A stretch of 64,000 nucleotides of DNA from DYFT01 sp041695085. GTDB taxonomy: Bacteria; Bacteroidota; Ignavibacteria; UBA10030. The position numbers and the translations under genes were made by a program. The DNA lies in NCBI GenBank assembly GCA_041695085.1, contig JBGFRO010000037.1, positions 1 to 64,000 of the forward strand, read 5' to 3'. Numbering within the stretch: position 1 is the first letter of the stretch; each line of letters opens with the position of its first letter. The notes beneath the pieces are model-generated. The model was not told the DNA's origin and ran no database searches. It saw nothing but the letters and a program-made list of their open reading frames with translations. Positions 55,213-64,000 of the stretch are shown here, piece after piece.

Positions 55213-56166
55213 TTGTCACGCTTTGAAGTTGTCATCGGTGTTGATCTTGGCGGCACGAGTGTAAAGGCGGGCCTCGTCGATCCCAAGGGAGAAGTGTTGT
55301 ATCAAAATAAATTCCCGACGAACGCCGATAAGGGTCCAGCTGTCGTTATTGAGCAAATCCACCTCGCGGTGCAGGATGCGATGAAAAATCGAAACGGTGC
55401 GGAGGTGCGGGGGATCGGTATCGGTGCGCCCGGCGTTGTGGATGATGAGGGAGTTGTCAAGGCCCCACCGAATTTTGCGGATTGGGATGAGGTTCCGCTG
55501 AAAGCCGAGCTGACGAAATTGTTTGGAGGGTGTCCCATCGGCATCGAAAACGACGCGAATGCGGCGGCTCTCGGTGAATCCAAATATGGCGCAGGGAAGG
55601 AGATCCCAAACTTCCTTTTCGTGATTTGGGGAACAGGGGTCGGGGGCGGGATTATTCTCGACCGTAAGATCTTTCGTGGTCCGACGGGAGGAGCAGGAGA
55701 GATCGGACACGTGTGCATCGATTACAACGGGCCCTTGTGTAACTGTGGGAGCCGAGGGTGCGTCGAGGCCTACGTCGGACAACGATATCTCTCGCAACGG
55801 ACGGCCGCACGAATTCGGGCCCATCCGGAGTCAAAGATCTGGCAGCTTGCCGAAGGGGATCCGGCCAACATCGAGCCAAAAATCATCTCTGAAGCTGCGC
55901 ACGATGGGGATGTGCTTGCAAAGGAAATCTTGCTTGAAGCAGGAGAGTTGCTCGGTACTGCTTTGGCCGGTGTGATGAACGTGATGGATTTGCGCGTGAG
56001 CATTATCGGTGGCGGTCTGTCCGCTTCGGGAGATTTTGTTATGGCCGCCGTTCAAGATGCCGTTGTCCGGCATGTTCTGAAGCCGTTGAAGAAGGATATC
56101 CGCGTCTTGGCCGCTCGGCTCGGTAACAACGCCGGCATCCTGGGGGCAGCGGGCCTTGTGTCGTGA
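55213..56166 (+). CDS. ROK-family sugar kinase (glucokinase-like)
   Basis: A 317-residue kinase starting at TTG 55213. ATP-binding DLGGTSVKAG (11-20), the catalytic Asp in IGIENDANAAALGE, and the ROK zinc motif C-x-C-G-x2-G-C-x-E (CNCGSRGCVEAY) are intact. It phosphorylates glucose or a related hexose such as mannose. Lying after the sugar importer and mannosidase, it would complete a sugar uptake path. Confidence 0.9.
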   Translation: MSRFEVVIGVDLGGTSVKAGLVDPKGEVLYQNKFPTNADKGPAVVIEQIHLAVQDAMKNRNGAEVRGIGIGAPGVVDDEGVVKAPPNFADWDEVPLKAELTKLFGGCPIGIENDANAAALGESKYGAGKEIPNFLFVIWGTGVGGGIILDRKIFRGPTGGAGEIGHVCIDYNGPLCNCGSRGCVEAYVGQRYLSQRTAARIRAHPESKIWQLAEGDPANIEPKIISEAAHDGDVLAKEILLEAGELLGTALAGVMNVMDLRVSIIGGGLSASGDFVMAAVQDAVVRHVLKPLKKDIRVLAARLGNNAGILGAAGLVS

Positions 56167-56180
56167 GGTCCTGACTTTGC

Positions 56181-58835
56181 ATGAGCAAGCAACGTTTATT
56201 GAGCAAGACGGGACGCTGTGACGCACCATCTGGGTGTCATTCAACACGCCGCCGAAACGACGGTATGGCTTGTTTCTTCCTCTCCTCCTTCTTGTTCCTC
56301 CTCTTGTTGTTTTCCGCGCCAGTTCTTGCACAAACTCCTGATTCGCCTCGAGATACACTCGATCTAGCTTCCGATACCTCGGTTGTGAATCGATCCGGCG
56401 TTGATACGGTGGTGGTGTACACCGCGAAAGACTCGATTGTCTATTCCATGCGAACACGCGTGATGCAATTGCATGGCCAGAGCGAACTGAAGTATCGTGC
56501 GATCGGGCTGAAAGCTGAACGCGTTGACGTCAATTGGAATACCGCGACCTTATTTGCACAAGGTGTGCCCGATACCTTGGCCCCTTCTCCGCGCAAAATT
56601 CGCGGCGCGCCGGTGCTTCAAGACGGAGGAGAGACATACAACGGAGTCAAAGTGAGTTACAACTTCCGGACCAAAAAGGGGAAAATCGACCTTGGCGATA
56701 CGGAGATCGAACAGGGGTATTACCATGGTGAGGCGATCAAGAAAGTCGAGCAGGATGTTCTCTTCGTTGCCCACGGTCGATACACAACGTGCGATCTGGA
56801 TCATCCCCATTATTACTTCTTGAGTCCAAAAATGAAAGTAATCGTGCGCGACCACATCGTGGCGGAGCCGATCTACTTCTACATTGCTGACGTTCCGATT
56901 TTTGCACTGCCGTTCGGGGTGTTTCCGAACAAGTCGGGACGTCGTTCCGGTCTGATCGCACCGGCGTATGGTGAAGATGCCCGGCGCGGTAGGTTCCTCA
57001 GCCACTTCGGTTACTACTGGGCTATGAATGATTACATGGATGCCGCAACCACCTTCGACTGGTACACACGGGGGGGATGGATCAATCGATCACTCTTCCG
57101 ATACGCGCTTCGGTACCATTTCACTGGTTCGGTCAATGCGAGTGTGACGAGCCTGCACGATGGAGAGCCGGACGATCCCGGTCGCAGCGAACAACGCGAT
57201 TACAGCGTGCAGCTGACCCATAACCAACAGATCGATCCCACAAGCCGCCTCGATGTCAATTTCACCTTTGCGAGCGGCACGTATTACCGGAACACGAGCT
57301 TCCGCTTGGACGAAATTCTTCGGCAGAATATCGTGTCGACCGCCACCTATTCGAAGACCTGGCAGGAAAGCAATCGCAGCTTAACCATCAGCGCGTATCG
57401 CGATCAGAGTCTGGTGACCGGTGATGTACAGGAACAACTTCCTGCCGTTTCATTCTCACAGGGGCAACTTTTCCCTTTTAAGCGATCATCGCTCGGCCAC
57501 ACTGATGCAGGCTCCGAACAGGCGTGGTACGAATTGATCGGCGTCAGCTACAATTTGCAGGCGCAGAGCAACCGGACAAAGACCTTCACGCTCATTCGGA
57601 GCACTACCGATCCGACCATCGACAGCTTGAAGATCGAGAAACGGCAGCAGCGGCTGGGAGCGAACCATCAAGTCGGTGTCTCATTCTCTCCGAAAGCAGG
57701 TCACTTCACTATCGGTCCGTTCTTTCAATATCAGGAGTTATGGTACAATCAGAAGACCTATCGCGATCAATTTGGTGAGCGCGAGGAGGAGGGGTTCTAT
57801 GCAGTCCGGACATTCTTAACGGGCGTTTCCGCGTCGACCCGCTTCTTCGGGATTTTTCAGCCGCAAGTTTTGGGCATCACCGGCATCCGTCACACTGTCT
57901 CGCCGAGTCTTTCCTTCAGCTATCGGCCCGATTTTAGCGCTGCTCGTTTCGGGTACTACGGGACTTATTTTGATTCAACGGGACGGGAGGTGAAGTACAG
58001 CCATTTTCAAAACGGCATCTACGGCGGCGCTCCGGCAGGATTACAACAAGCGCTGAGTTTGAACGTCGGAAACCTGTTCGAGATGAAGTATGCAACAGGC
58101 GATACGGCACAACCCGAAAAGAAGATACAATTGATGAACATCGGGGCCAGCATCTCCTATAATTTCGCAGCAGATAGTTTGAGACTCTCTCCTCTCGTCG
58201 TTTCTTATCGGACGGACATCGGCAACATCGTGAACCTGAGCGCTGCAACGACGTTCGATTTCTACCAATACGATCAGGCTGCTCGTACCCGCGTCAACAA
58301 ATTCCTCCTCAAAGAACGAAAGTATCTTGCCGATCTTACCAGCGTGAGCTTTACCGTTTCGACGACTCTGAGCGGTGAAAAATCCTCGGCGGGTACTCCA
58401 CCGACAAGCACCGTGCAAACGAACACCATCGGCGGTCAGTCTTTTCCCCCAAATCAAGATCAGCTCACAGGTCAGGGTTTGGATGACTCGCCCGATTTCA
58501 GTATCCCATGGAATTTGAACCTGAGTTACACCTTCTCGCAGAGTCAATTCAATCCCGCAGAAAAACTCCGGAGCTCATCACTTCAGGCAAATCTCACATT
58601 CAATCTTACAGAGAACTGGCGCGTGACGGCGGGGGGGAATTATGATTTTGCGAGAAAGGAGTTCGCCGCGCCCAACATCAGTGTGTATCGCGATCTTCAT
58701 TGTTGGGAGATGAACTTCACTTGGGCACCGATCGGGTTCTATCGTTATTATCGGCTGGAGATTCGACTCAAAGCGCCTCAGCTGCAGGACATCAAAGTGA
58801 CGAAGCAGGGAAGCGCGCGCGGGACATACTTCTAA
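56181..58835 (+). CDS. lptD: LPS-assembly outer membrane protein LptD (OstA)
   Basis: An 884-residue protein; a signal peptide ends at VLAQ near residue 51, best served by the ATG at 56265 but kept at ATG 56181 for the open frame. An OstA-like N-terminal domain (TRVMQLHGQSELKYRAIGLKAERVDVNWNTATLFAQG; GKIDLGDTEIEQGYYHGEAIKKV; GRYTTCDLDHPHYYF) precedes a large beta-barrel of aromatic, alternating strands (from about residue 230). It inserts lipopolysaccharide into the outer leaflet with LptE. It begins 15 bases after the kinase gene. Confidence 0.88.
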   Translation: MSKQRLLSKTGRCDAPSGCHSTRRRNDGMACFFLSSFLFLLLLFSAPVLAQTPDSPRDTLDLASDTSVVNRSGVDTVVVYTAKDSIVYSMRTRVMQLHGQSELKYRAIGLKAERVDVNWNTATLFAQGVPDTLAPSPRKIRGAPVLQDGGETYNGVKVSYNFRTKKGKIDLGDTEIEQGYYHGEAIKKVEQDVLFVAHGRYTTCDLDHPHYYFLSPKMKVIVRDHIVAEPIYFYIADVPIFALPFGVFPNKSGRRSGLIAPAYGEDARRGRFLSHFGYYWAMNDYMDAATTFDWYTRGGWINRSLFRYALRYHFTGSVNASVTSLHDGEPDDPGRSEQRDYSVQLTHNQQIDPTSRLDVNFTFASGTYYRNTSFRLDEILRQNIVSTATYSKTWQESNRSLTISAYRDQSLVTGDVQEQLPAVSFSQGQLFPFKRSSLGHTDAGSEQAWYELIGVSYNLQAQSNRTKTFTLIRSTTDPTIDSLKIEKRQQRLGANHQVGVSFSPKAGHFTIGPFFQYQELWYNQKTYRDQFGEREEEGFYAVRTFLTGVSASTRFFGIFQPQVLGITGIRHTVSPSLSFSYRPDFSAARFGYYGTYFDSTGREVKYSHFQNGIYGGAPAGLQQALSLNVGNLFEMKYATGDTAQPEKKIQLMNIGASISYNFAADSLRLSPLVVSYRTDIGNIVNLSAATTFDFYQYDQAARTRVNKFLLKERKYLADLTSVSFTVSTTLSGEKSSAGTPPTSTVQTNTIGGQSFPPNQDQLTGQGLDDSPDFSIPWNLNLSYTFSQSQFNPAEKLRSSSLQANLTFNLTENWRVTAGGNYDFARKEFAAPNISVYRDLHCWEMNFTWAPIGFYRYYRLEIRLKAPQLQDIKVTKQGSARGTYF

Positions 58836-58926
58836 CTCTGCGAGCCAAAGGAGAGACACAGGGGGAAAGCTACGGAGCGACTGTGCTTGTTGAGTGGCAG
58901 CGTGAATTCTAGGGCGTGAGCAGAAG

Positions 58927-60186
58927 CTAAGCGGATTTCCGCTCCTCGTAAAGATAGATCGGCTCTTTTGACTTCAGGATGGTGTCTTTTGTAATGATGC
59001 ATTTCGACACATTTTGTCGACCGGGGAGATGATACATAATATCGAGCATCACCCCCTCCACGATGGATCGAAGGGCCCGTGCGCCGGTTCCTCGCTCCAT
59101 CGCCCTCGTTACTACCGCGTGTAACGCCGCCTCCTCGAATTCCAACTCCACGCCTTCCATCAAAAAGAGCTTCTTGTATTGTTTGACGAGGGCATTGCGC
59201 GGCTCGGTGAGAATGTTGAAAAGAGCTTTCTCGTCCAACGAATGGAGTGTGGCGATGACCGGAAGTCTTCCGATGAACTCTGGAATCAGTCCATACTTCA
59301 GCAGATCGTCCGGCTCTACTTTGGTCAGATACTCGTCGGCTGTCCGACCCCTCTTTCCTTTCAGGTCGGCCCCAAAGCCCATCGGATTCTGACTGACGCG
59401 TCGTTCAACAATCTTGTCCAATCCCTCAAACGCCCCGCCGCAAATAAACAGGATATTGCGGGTGTTGATGTTGATGAGGCTCTGTTCCGGATGCTTGCGT
59501 CCTCCTTTGGGAGGCACACCAGCGATCGTTCCTTCCAAAATCTTTAGCAACGCTTGCTGCACTCCTTCGCCGGAGACGTCTCTCGTAATCGAGGCACTGT
59601 CGCTCTTCCGACTGATCTTGTCGATCTCGTCGATGTAGACGATGCCGCGCTCGGCTTTTTCGACGTTGTATTCTGCATTCTGGAGCAGGTAGACAAGAAT
59701 CGTCTCAACGTCGTCTCCGACATACCCCGCCTCGGTGAGCGTTGTCGCGTCGGCGATGGCAAAGGGGACATCGAGGATTCGTGCGAGCGTTTGAGCGAGG
59801 AGCGTCTTGCCGGTGCCGGTGGGGCCGATGAGCAAAATATTGCTCTTCTCAATCTCCACTTCGTCGAGGTTGTGGAGATGATCGTTGGAGTCGATGCGTT
59901 TGTAGTGATTGTAGACAGCAACGGCGAGCGTACGCTTGGCGTGTTCCTGGCCGATGACGTATTCGTCGAGGGCTTTCTTGATCTCGACGGGAGTGAGATT
60001 TCCGCGGGTCGAATGGCGCTTGGCGGAAATCGCCGCCATGTTGTTGCGGATGATATCGACCGAACTGGAAACGCACAGATCGCAGATGTAGACATCGGGT
60101 CCTGCGATGATGCTGTTCACTTCTTCAGAGGATCGTCCGCAGAAGGAACAGGTGATCTTTTCTCCCTGCTTTGGCTTCTGACTCAT
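58927..60186 (-). CDS. clpX: ClpX, ATP-dependent unfoldase of the ClpXP protease
   Basis: A 419-residue AAA+ protein: N-terminal zinc domain (CSFCGRSSEEVNSIIAGPDVYICDLC), Walker A GPTGTGKT, Walker B (GIVYIDEIDKI), GYVGDDVETI pore loop and sensor-2 region (RGTGARALRSIVEGVMLDIMY). It unfolds substrates for ClpP, encoded 6 bases upstream. Confidence 0.97.
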   Translation of the reverse strand: MSQKPKQGEKITCSFCGRSSEEVNSIIAGPDVYICDLCVSSSVDIIRNNMAAISAKRHSTRGNLTPVEIKKALDEYVIGQEHAKRTLAVAVYNHYKRIDSNDHLHNLDEVEIEKSNILLIGPTGTGKTLLAQTLARILDVPFAIADATTLTEAGYVGDDVETILVYLLQNAEYNVEKAERGIVYIDEIDKISRKSDSASITRDVSGEGVQQALLKILEGTIAGVPPKGGRKHPEQSLININTRNILFICGGAFEGLDKIVERRVSQNPMGFGADLKGKRGRTADEYLTKVEPDDLLKYGLIPEFIGRLPVIATLHSLDEKALFNILTEPRNALVKQYKKLFLMEGVELEFEEAALHAVVTRAMERGTGARALRSIVEGVMLDIMYHLPGRQNVSKCIITKDTILKSKEPIYLYEERKSA

Positions 60187-60192
60187 GCCGCG

Positions 60193-60825
60193 TTACTTTT
60201 CTTTCTTTGTCTCCACAACGCGTTTGACGAGGACGTTATCGATCAAGCCGTATTCTTTGGCTTCGGTGGCGGACATGTAGCGGTCGCGATCGGTGTCCTT
60301 TTCGAGCGTCTCCACTGTCTTGCCGGTGTGATGGGCAAGAATCTCGTTGATGCGCTTCTTGGTGCGAAGGATTTCTTCGGCCTGAATGCTGATGTCGGTC
60401 GCCGTTCCTTGTACGCCTCCCCACGGTTGATGGATCATGATTCTTGAGTTGGGGAGCGCCATGCGCTTTGACTTCGCACCGCCAGCCAGCAGCACCGCTC
60501 CCATGCTCGCCGCCATTCCGATGCAAATCGTCGAAACGTCTGGGCGAATGTACTGCATCGTATCATAAATGGCAAGGCCGGAGGAGACGCTTCCGCCCGG
60601 ACTGTTGATGTACATGTGAATGTCCTTATCGGGATCTTCCGATTCCAGAAACAACAACTGTGCGATGACCAGACTCGCGATCGTATCGTCGATTGGTGTG
60701 CCGATAAAGACAATTCGTTCTTTGAGCAGACGCGAGTAGATATCATATGCCCGTTCGCCACGGCCGGTCTGCTCCACGACAATGGGTACCAGCTGATTAT
60801 ACACCTCGTACTTCTTCGCGATCAT
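60193..60825 (-). CDS. clpP: ClpP, proteolytic subunit
   Basis: A 210-residue serine peptidase with catalytic S107 (GMAASMGAVLL) and H132 (MIHQPWGG); the third residue, Asp, lies near 181 (KDTDRDRYM). It has the usual YINSPGGSV strand. Between tig and clpX in one operon, gaps of 8 and 6 bases. Confidence 0.97.
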   Translation of the reverse strand: MIAKKYEVYNQLVPIVVEQTGRGERAYDIYSRLLKERIVFIGTPIDDTIASLVIAQLLFLESEDPDKDIHMYINSPGGSVSSGLAIYDTMQYIRPDVSTICIGMAASMGAVLLAGGAKSKRMALPNSRIMIHQPWGGVQGTATDISIQAEEILRTKKRINEILAHHTGKTVETLEKDTDRDRYMSATEAKEYGLIDNVLVKRVVETKKEK

Positions 60826-60833
60826 ACGTTCCG

Positions 60834-62123
60834 TTATCCTTTCTCGATCTCCGGTAGTGTGGTGTCATCAATTTCCTTGATCGTCGAACTTGTCAGGAGC
60901 AACTCAATTAACTTCTCGCCGACAAGTCGATCTTTGATCTGATCGGACGACTTATAGTAGGTGATTAATCGTTCTTTGTCAATTCCGATTTTGGGAGCTT
61001 CGCGCTCTGCGAGCTCGACCAGCGTTGCTTCGTCCACCTCCAACTGTTCAGCCTTGATGATCTCTTCGCGCAAGAGCGCCCATTTGGATTGGTAGATGGC
61101 GTAGGCGCGGTTTTCCTGATAGAACTTCTCGACATCGAAGTCCGCGGGCAATTGCTTGTTCGGATATTGGTTTCTGATCTCTTCGAGCAGTCCGTCGAGC
61201 ACGCTACGGATGAGCGATTCGGGGACTTCGAAATCATGCATGCGGATGATTTCCGCCGTGACCGCGTTGATCTTCGAGCGGCGGTTCTTCTCTTTCCAAT
61301 AGTTCTCGATGTCCTCTCGTAGACTCTTCCGAAACTCGTCGACCGTCCCGATTTTGTCCTTCGTTACCTTCTTCACGAACTCGTCGTTCAGTTCCGGCAA
61401 AAGCACCTTCTCCACCTTTGTAACCGTCACCAGCACATTGACCTTGTGGGCACGATCGCCGTGCTGATGGTCGAATCTGATCTGGTGAATGTTTCCTTTC
61501 TGCGTCCCCCGCAGGGCGTCTTTAAATGGTTGTTCGAGCTGGGGATCGGCAAGGTAGAACCGGACGTTCTCCGATTTTTTCCCGATGATCGGCAGGCCTG
61601 AGTCGTCCAACTCCTGCATCTCCACGGAAACGACGTACTCGTCATCTTCGGCCTTCGCGGCTTCTTCAAGCGTGCTGTTGATCTTCCTCAAGCGCAGGAT
61701 CTCGTTTTCTAACTCCTCCTCGGTGGGCTTATGAACCACGGCTTCCACCTTGAGGCCTTTATACTGCTTCAATTGAATGGTGGGACGAACATCGTATTTG
61801 ATTTTGAAGCGGAGGTGCTCGCCGCGACGATAGTCGAGGTCCACCAGCAACGGCTCGCCAATTGGTTTGAGATTATTTTCCTGGACCGCCTGACGGTAGA
61901 GTTCGCTCGCGATCTTGTCGAGATACTCGTGCTCGATTAGCTCACCGTAGAGTTTCTTGATCAAATCGAGGGGCGCTCTCCCCTTCCGAAAGCCCTTGAT
62001 TTCGATTCTCGGTCGATATTCAAGGTATGCCTTTTCAAAATGGGGCTTCAATTCCTCCGGTGATGCCTGAATCTCTACCTCCCGAGCAACATCGGAAAGG
62101 TTGGTAACTTGAACCTCCACCAT
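60834..62123 (-). CDS. tig: Trigger factor, ribosome-associated chaperone
   Basis: A 429-residue protein: N-terminal ribosome-binding domain with the loop signature (GFRKGRAPLDLIKKLYG), a degenerate FKBP-type domain (about 150-240), and the helical C-terminal arms. It guides folding of nascent chains. It is the first gene of the tig-clpP-clpX operon, a common arrangement that combines folding and degradation. Confidence 0.95.
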   Translation of the reverse strand: MVEVQVTNLSDVAREVEIQASPEELKPHFEKAYLEYRPRIEIKGFRKGRAPLDLIKKLYGELIEHEYLDKIASELYRQAVQENNLKPIGEPLLVDLDYRRGEHLRFKIKYDVRPTIQLKQYKGLKVEAVVHKPTEEELENEILRLRKINSTLEEAAKAEDDEYVVSVEMQELDDSGLPIIGKKSENVRFYLADPQLEQPFKDALRGTQKGNIHQIRFDHQHGDRAHKVNVLVTVTKVEKVLLPELNDEFVKKVTKDKIGTVDEFRKSLREDIENYWKEKNRRSKINAVTAEIIRMHDFEVPESLIRSVLDGLLEEIRNQYPNKQLPADFDVEKFYQENRAYAIYQSKWALLREEIIKAEQLEVDEATLVELAEREAPKIGIDKERLITYYKSSDQIKDRLVGEKLIELLLTSSTIKEIDDTTLPEIEKG

Positions 62124-62210
62124 CGTACTCCTTCTTGAAGATTAATGAGTGAAGACGTTAGCGCATCGACCGTGCAACCTGCACACGTCCCGCTTTGCGG
62201 TTCGCAATCG

Positions 62211-62292
62211 TGGGCACGGAGGGACTTGAACCCCCACGGGTTTCCCCACTAGCTCCTAAGGCTAGCGCGTCTGCCAATTTCGCCACGTGCCC
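62211..62292 (-). tRNA. tRNA-Leu (anticodon UAG)
   Basis: Read on the minus strand: acceptor stem GGGCACG/CGTGCCC, anticodon stem CTAGC/GCTAG with loop CTTAGGA (anticodon UAG, codon CUA), a long variable arm as in leucine tRNAs, T loop GTTCAAGTC and discriminator A. The 3' CCA is not encoded. 82 bases. Confidence 0.93.
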
Positions 62293-62345
62293 TTGGATCA
62301 CGGAATGCTCATCGTGTCAGCGGGAGCCGGGACTATAGAAAAGAA

Positions 62346-62379
62346 AAAATCCTCAAAACTCAACTGATTTGAGGATTTT
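62346..62379. terminator. 12-bp hairpin, terminator-like on the minus strand
   Basis: AAAATCCTCAAA / TTTGAGGATTTT with a 10-base loop; on the minus strand it is followed by TTCTTTTC. It lies upstream of the tRNA, so it may insulate the tRNA from antisense reading from the hpnC side. Confidence 0.45.
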
Positions 62380-62632
62380 GACCGGCAAAAATATAGCATG
62401 AATTCGACGGAAATCCAAAAGGAGTACAAATCCTTCGTGCTCAGTTTTCGAGCAGCGTTTCGCACCTGAAGTTGCGGCCGAAACGTCATTGCCCGTCATT
62501 CGTCCCGTTCGGCTTGCTTTTCCTTGCCTCTTTGCCCATATTGAGCCGCAACTCTACCCTCGTTCAGCCGCCGACCGCGCTGCCAGGAGCGCGGCAACAT
62601 ATCGAGCTCTTGTTCGTTCAACGACTGTAAGC

Positions 62633-63520
62633 ATGTTAACGCGTGACCTCCATATCGCTCGACGAAGCTGGACCCCTCACGAGGCTTACCGCTTTTGTGA
62701 GCGGATTACCTACGACCACTACGAGAACTTTCCCGTTGCTTCCTTGTTCCTCCCTCGCGAAAAGCGCCAGCATGTCTGCGCGATCTATGCGTTTGCCAGA
62801 ATTGCGGACGACTTTGCCGATGAGCCCGGCTTGACGCTTGCCGAGCGGATCGAAAGCTTGAACGAATGGGAGGAACAACTTGCCGAAGTCTATCGCGGTC
62901 AAGCGACTCACCCGGTCTTCGTTGCACTCCGCGAGACGATCGACCGGTTCGAAATACCTCATTACCTGTTCCATAATCTGCTGACCGCGTTTCGATCCGA
63001 TGTGACCACCCATCGCTACGAGACGTTCGATGATGTACTGGAGTATTGTACCAACTCCGCCAATCCGGTCGGAAGACTGGTGTTGCTGCTTTTCAACTAT
63101 CGAAGTGAAGGGATGATGGAGCTCTCGGACTCCCTCTGCACGGCCCTCCAGCTTGCCAATTTCTGGCAAGATGTGTCGGTCGATCTCAACAAAGACCGGA
63201 TCTATATCCCGTTGGAAGATATTCGCGAGTTCGGTTATTCGGAGGAGCAGCTGTTCAGTCGACACGTCACACAGGAGTTTAAGGACCTGCTCATGTTTCA
63301 GGTGGAGCGTGCCGAACGGTTGTTCCAGGAAGGAAAACCACTCCTCTCTGCCGTCGGGCGAGATCTTGCGTTCGAACTGAGACTCACCTGGCATGGAGGA
63401 ATGAGGATCCTTCGTAAGATCGACCGGTTAGGCTACGATGTTTTGACGCATCGCCCTATCCTTTCCCGAATCGACAAAGCAGGAATACTCCTGAAGGCAT
63501 TCCTCAACCGGCGCTCGTGA
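62633..63520 (+). CDS. hpnC: Hydroxysqualene synthase HpnC-like
   Basis: ATG 62633 gives 295 residues; the upstream frame to 62489 has no ribosome site. Squalene/phytoene synthase fold with the first aspartate-rich motif (IADDFADE) and the second (NFWQDVSVDLNKDRIYIP). It converts presqualene diphosphate to hydroxysqualene in the three-enzyme HpnCDE route to squalene. The adjacent second synthase with overlapping start makes the HpnC-HpnD assignment likely, rather than carotenoid synthesis. Confidence 0.85.
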   Translation: MLTRDLHIARRSWTPHEAYRFCERITYDHYENFPVASLFLPREKRQHVCAIYAFARIADDFADEPGLTLAERIESLNEWEEQLAEVYRGQATHPVFVALRETIDRFEIPHYLFHNLLTAFRSDVTTHRYETFDDVLEYCTNSANPVGRLVLLLFNYRSEGMMELSDSLCTALQLANFWQDVSVDLNKDRIYIPLEDIREFGYSEEQLFSRHVTQEFKDLLMFQVERAERLFQEGKPLLSAVGRDLAFELRLTWHGGMRILRKIDRLGYDVLTHRPILSRIDKAGILLKAFLNRRS

Positions 63521-64000
63521 CTGCCCAACCGCTCCATACCATCACTCCAGACTTCTCCCACAACAGAGAGAGCAATTTTTTCTTCTCGTTCCTCTTCCTT
63601 CCGCCGCCGAAACGCGAAGCGATTGAAACGATCTACGCGTTTTGTCGATACACGGACGACATTGTAGACAATGAGGCGGATGTGCGGGAGAAGCACCGTC
63701 GGCTCCGGGCGTGGACGGCGGAATTGCAGAGAGCGTTGTATGGAGAGTCGCGCTCCACAATTCTCAACAAGCTCGTCGGTGTGATTAAACGGTTCGACAT
63801 TCCGGTCCAGCATTTCGAGGATCTCCTGAAAGGGATGGAGATGGATTTGGTGAAGCACCGGTACGAGACGTTTGAGGAGCTGGAGGAGTATTGTTACCGT
63901 GCCGCGTCGACGGTGGGGTTGATCTGTGCGGAGGTTTTTGGATATCACTATGAACGGACAAAGCAGTACGCTCTTAATCTCGGCATCGCTCTCCAACTGA
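63517..64000 (+). CDS. hpnD: Presqualene diphosphate synthase HpnD-like (cut by right edge)
   Basis: GTG 63517 overlaps the hpnC stop (GTGA). The visible 161 residues show the SQS/PSY start: SNFFFSFLFLPPPKREAIETIYAFCRYTDDIVDNE (first Asp motif DDIVD), then EMDLVKHRYETFEELEEYCYRAASTVGLI, the HpnD-like signature. It joins two farnesyl diphosphates into presqualene diphosphate, substrate of HpnC. The C-terminus and a possible hpnE lie outside the window. Confidence 0.85.
   Translation, partial: MTAQPLHTITPDFSHNRESNFFFSFLFLPPPKREAIETIYAFCRYTDDIVDNEADVREKHRRLRAWTAELQRALYGESRSTILNKLVGVIKRFDIPVQHFEDLLKGMEMDLVKHRYETFEELEEYCYRAASTVGLICAEVFGYHYERTKQYALNLGIALQL

Overview
The window is a 64 kb chromosomal stretch of roughly 50-55% G+C (judged by eye) from a Gram-negative bacterium with an outer membrane. 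Pointers to the Bacteroidota/Chlorobi-Ignavibacteria side of the tree are the motif NYPNPFNPATTLSFQLP, which opens a type IX secretion (T9SS) sorting domain, an LptD/OstA of the Bacteroidota kind, a TonB-receptor-like N-terminal fragment, a lipoprotein GH133 debranching enzyme with a glucodextranase C-terminal module, and an SPFH protein. The species cannot be fixed from sequence alone.

Layout. 1-6.3 kb: a gene cut by the left edge, a secreted HEAT-like protein, a broken T9SS cargo remnant, an SPFH membrane protein and a large lipoprotein glycosidase. 6.5-18.7 kb: housekeeping genes (suhB, ferredoxin-like and CBS proteins, a pyrE-mscS-nudix-Zn ribbon-pdp run, def-phhB-TPR, glnD-murI, an aldo/keto reductase). 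18.8-21.3 kb: copper efflux (copA plus a small HMA protein). 21.4-27.5 kb: an accessory island, a LuxR-type gene followed by a six-cysteine secreted peptide, a beta-propeller, a CPPC thioredoxin-like protein, a polytopic membrane protein and an ABC exporter. It is closed by a truncated TonB-receptor-like start and a second, partial copy of the LuxR gene, so 405-bp direct repeats flank it. 28-30.7 kb: a 2OG-Fe(II) oxygenase, an HMA-AraC fusion regulator and ackA. 31-41.4 kb: a signalling block of three large PAS kinases and two response regulators. 42-48.4 kb: pgi, a decayed toxin with an intact antitoxin, a UvrD-type helicase split by an 85-bp AT-rich insertion, a glycosyltransferase and a coiled-coil response regulator. 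48.8-56.2 kb: a sugar locus (PhyH dioxygenase, RbsB-like and RbsC-like ABC proteins, GH38 mannosidase, ROK kinase). 56.2-64 kb: lptD, tig-clpP-clpX, tRNA-Leu(UAG), and hpnC-hpnD, cut by the right edge.

The most interesting item is the peptide island. Its mature peptide has the mirror-symmetric cysteine spacing C-x6-C-x3-C-x12-C-x3-C-x6-C, predicted to be a disulfide-locked helical hairpin. It is encoded with a probable redox helper and a dedicated exporter, behind its own promoter and a hairpin leader. The second theme is small repeats: an intergenic family with three copies here (360, 64 and 456 bp), one of them carrying a further hairpin insertion, plus the MITE-like insertion that breaks the helicase.
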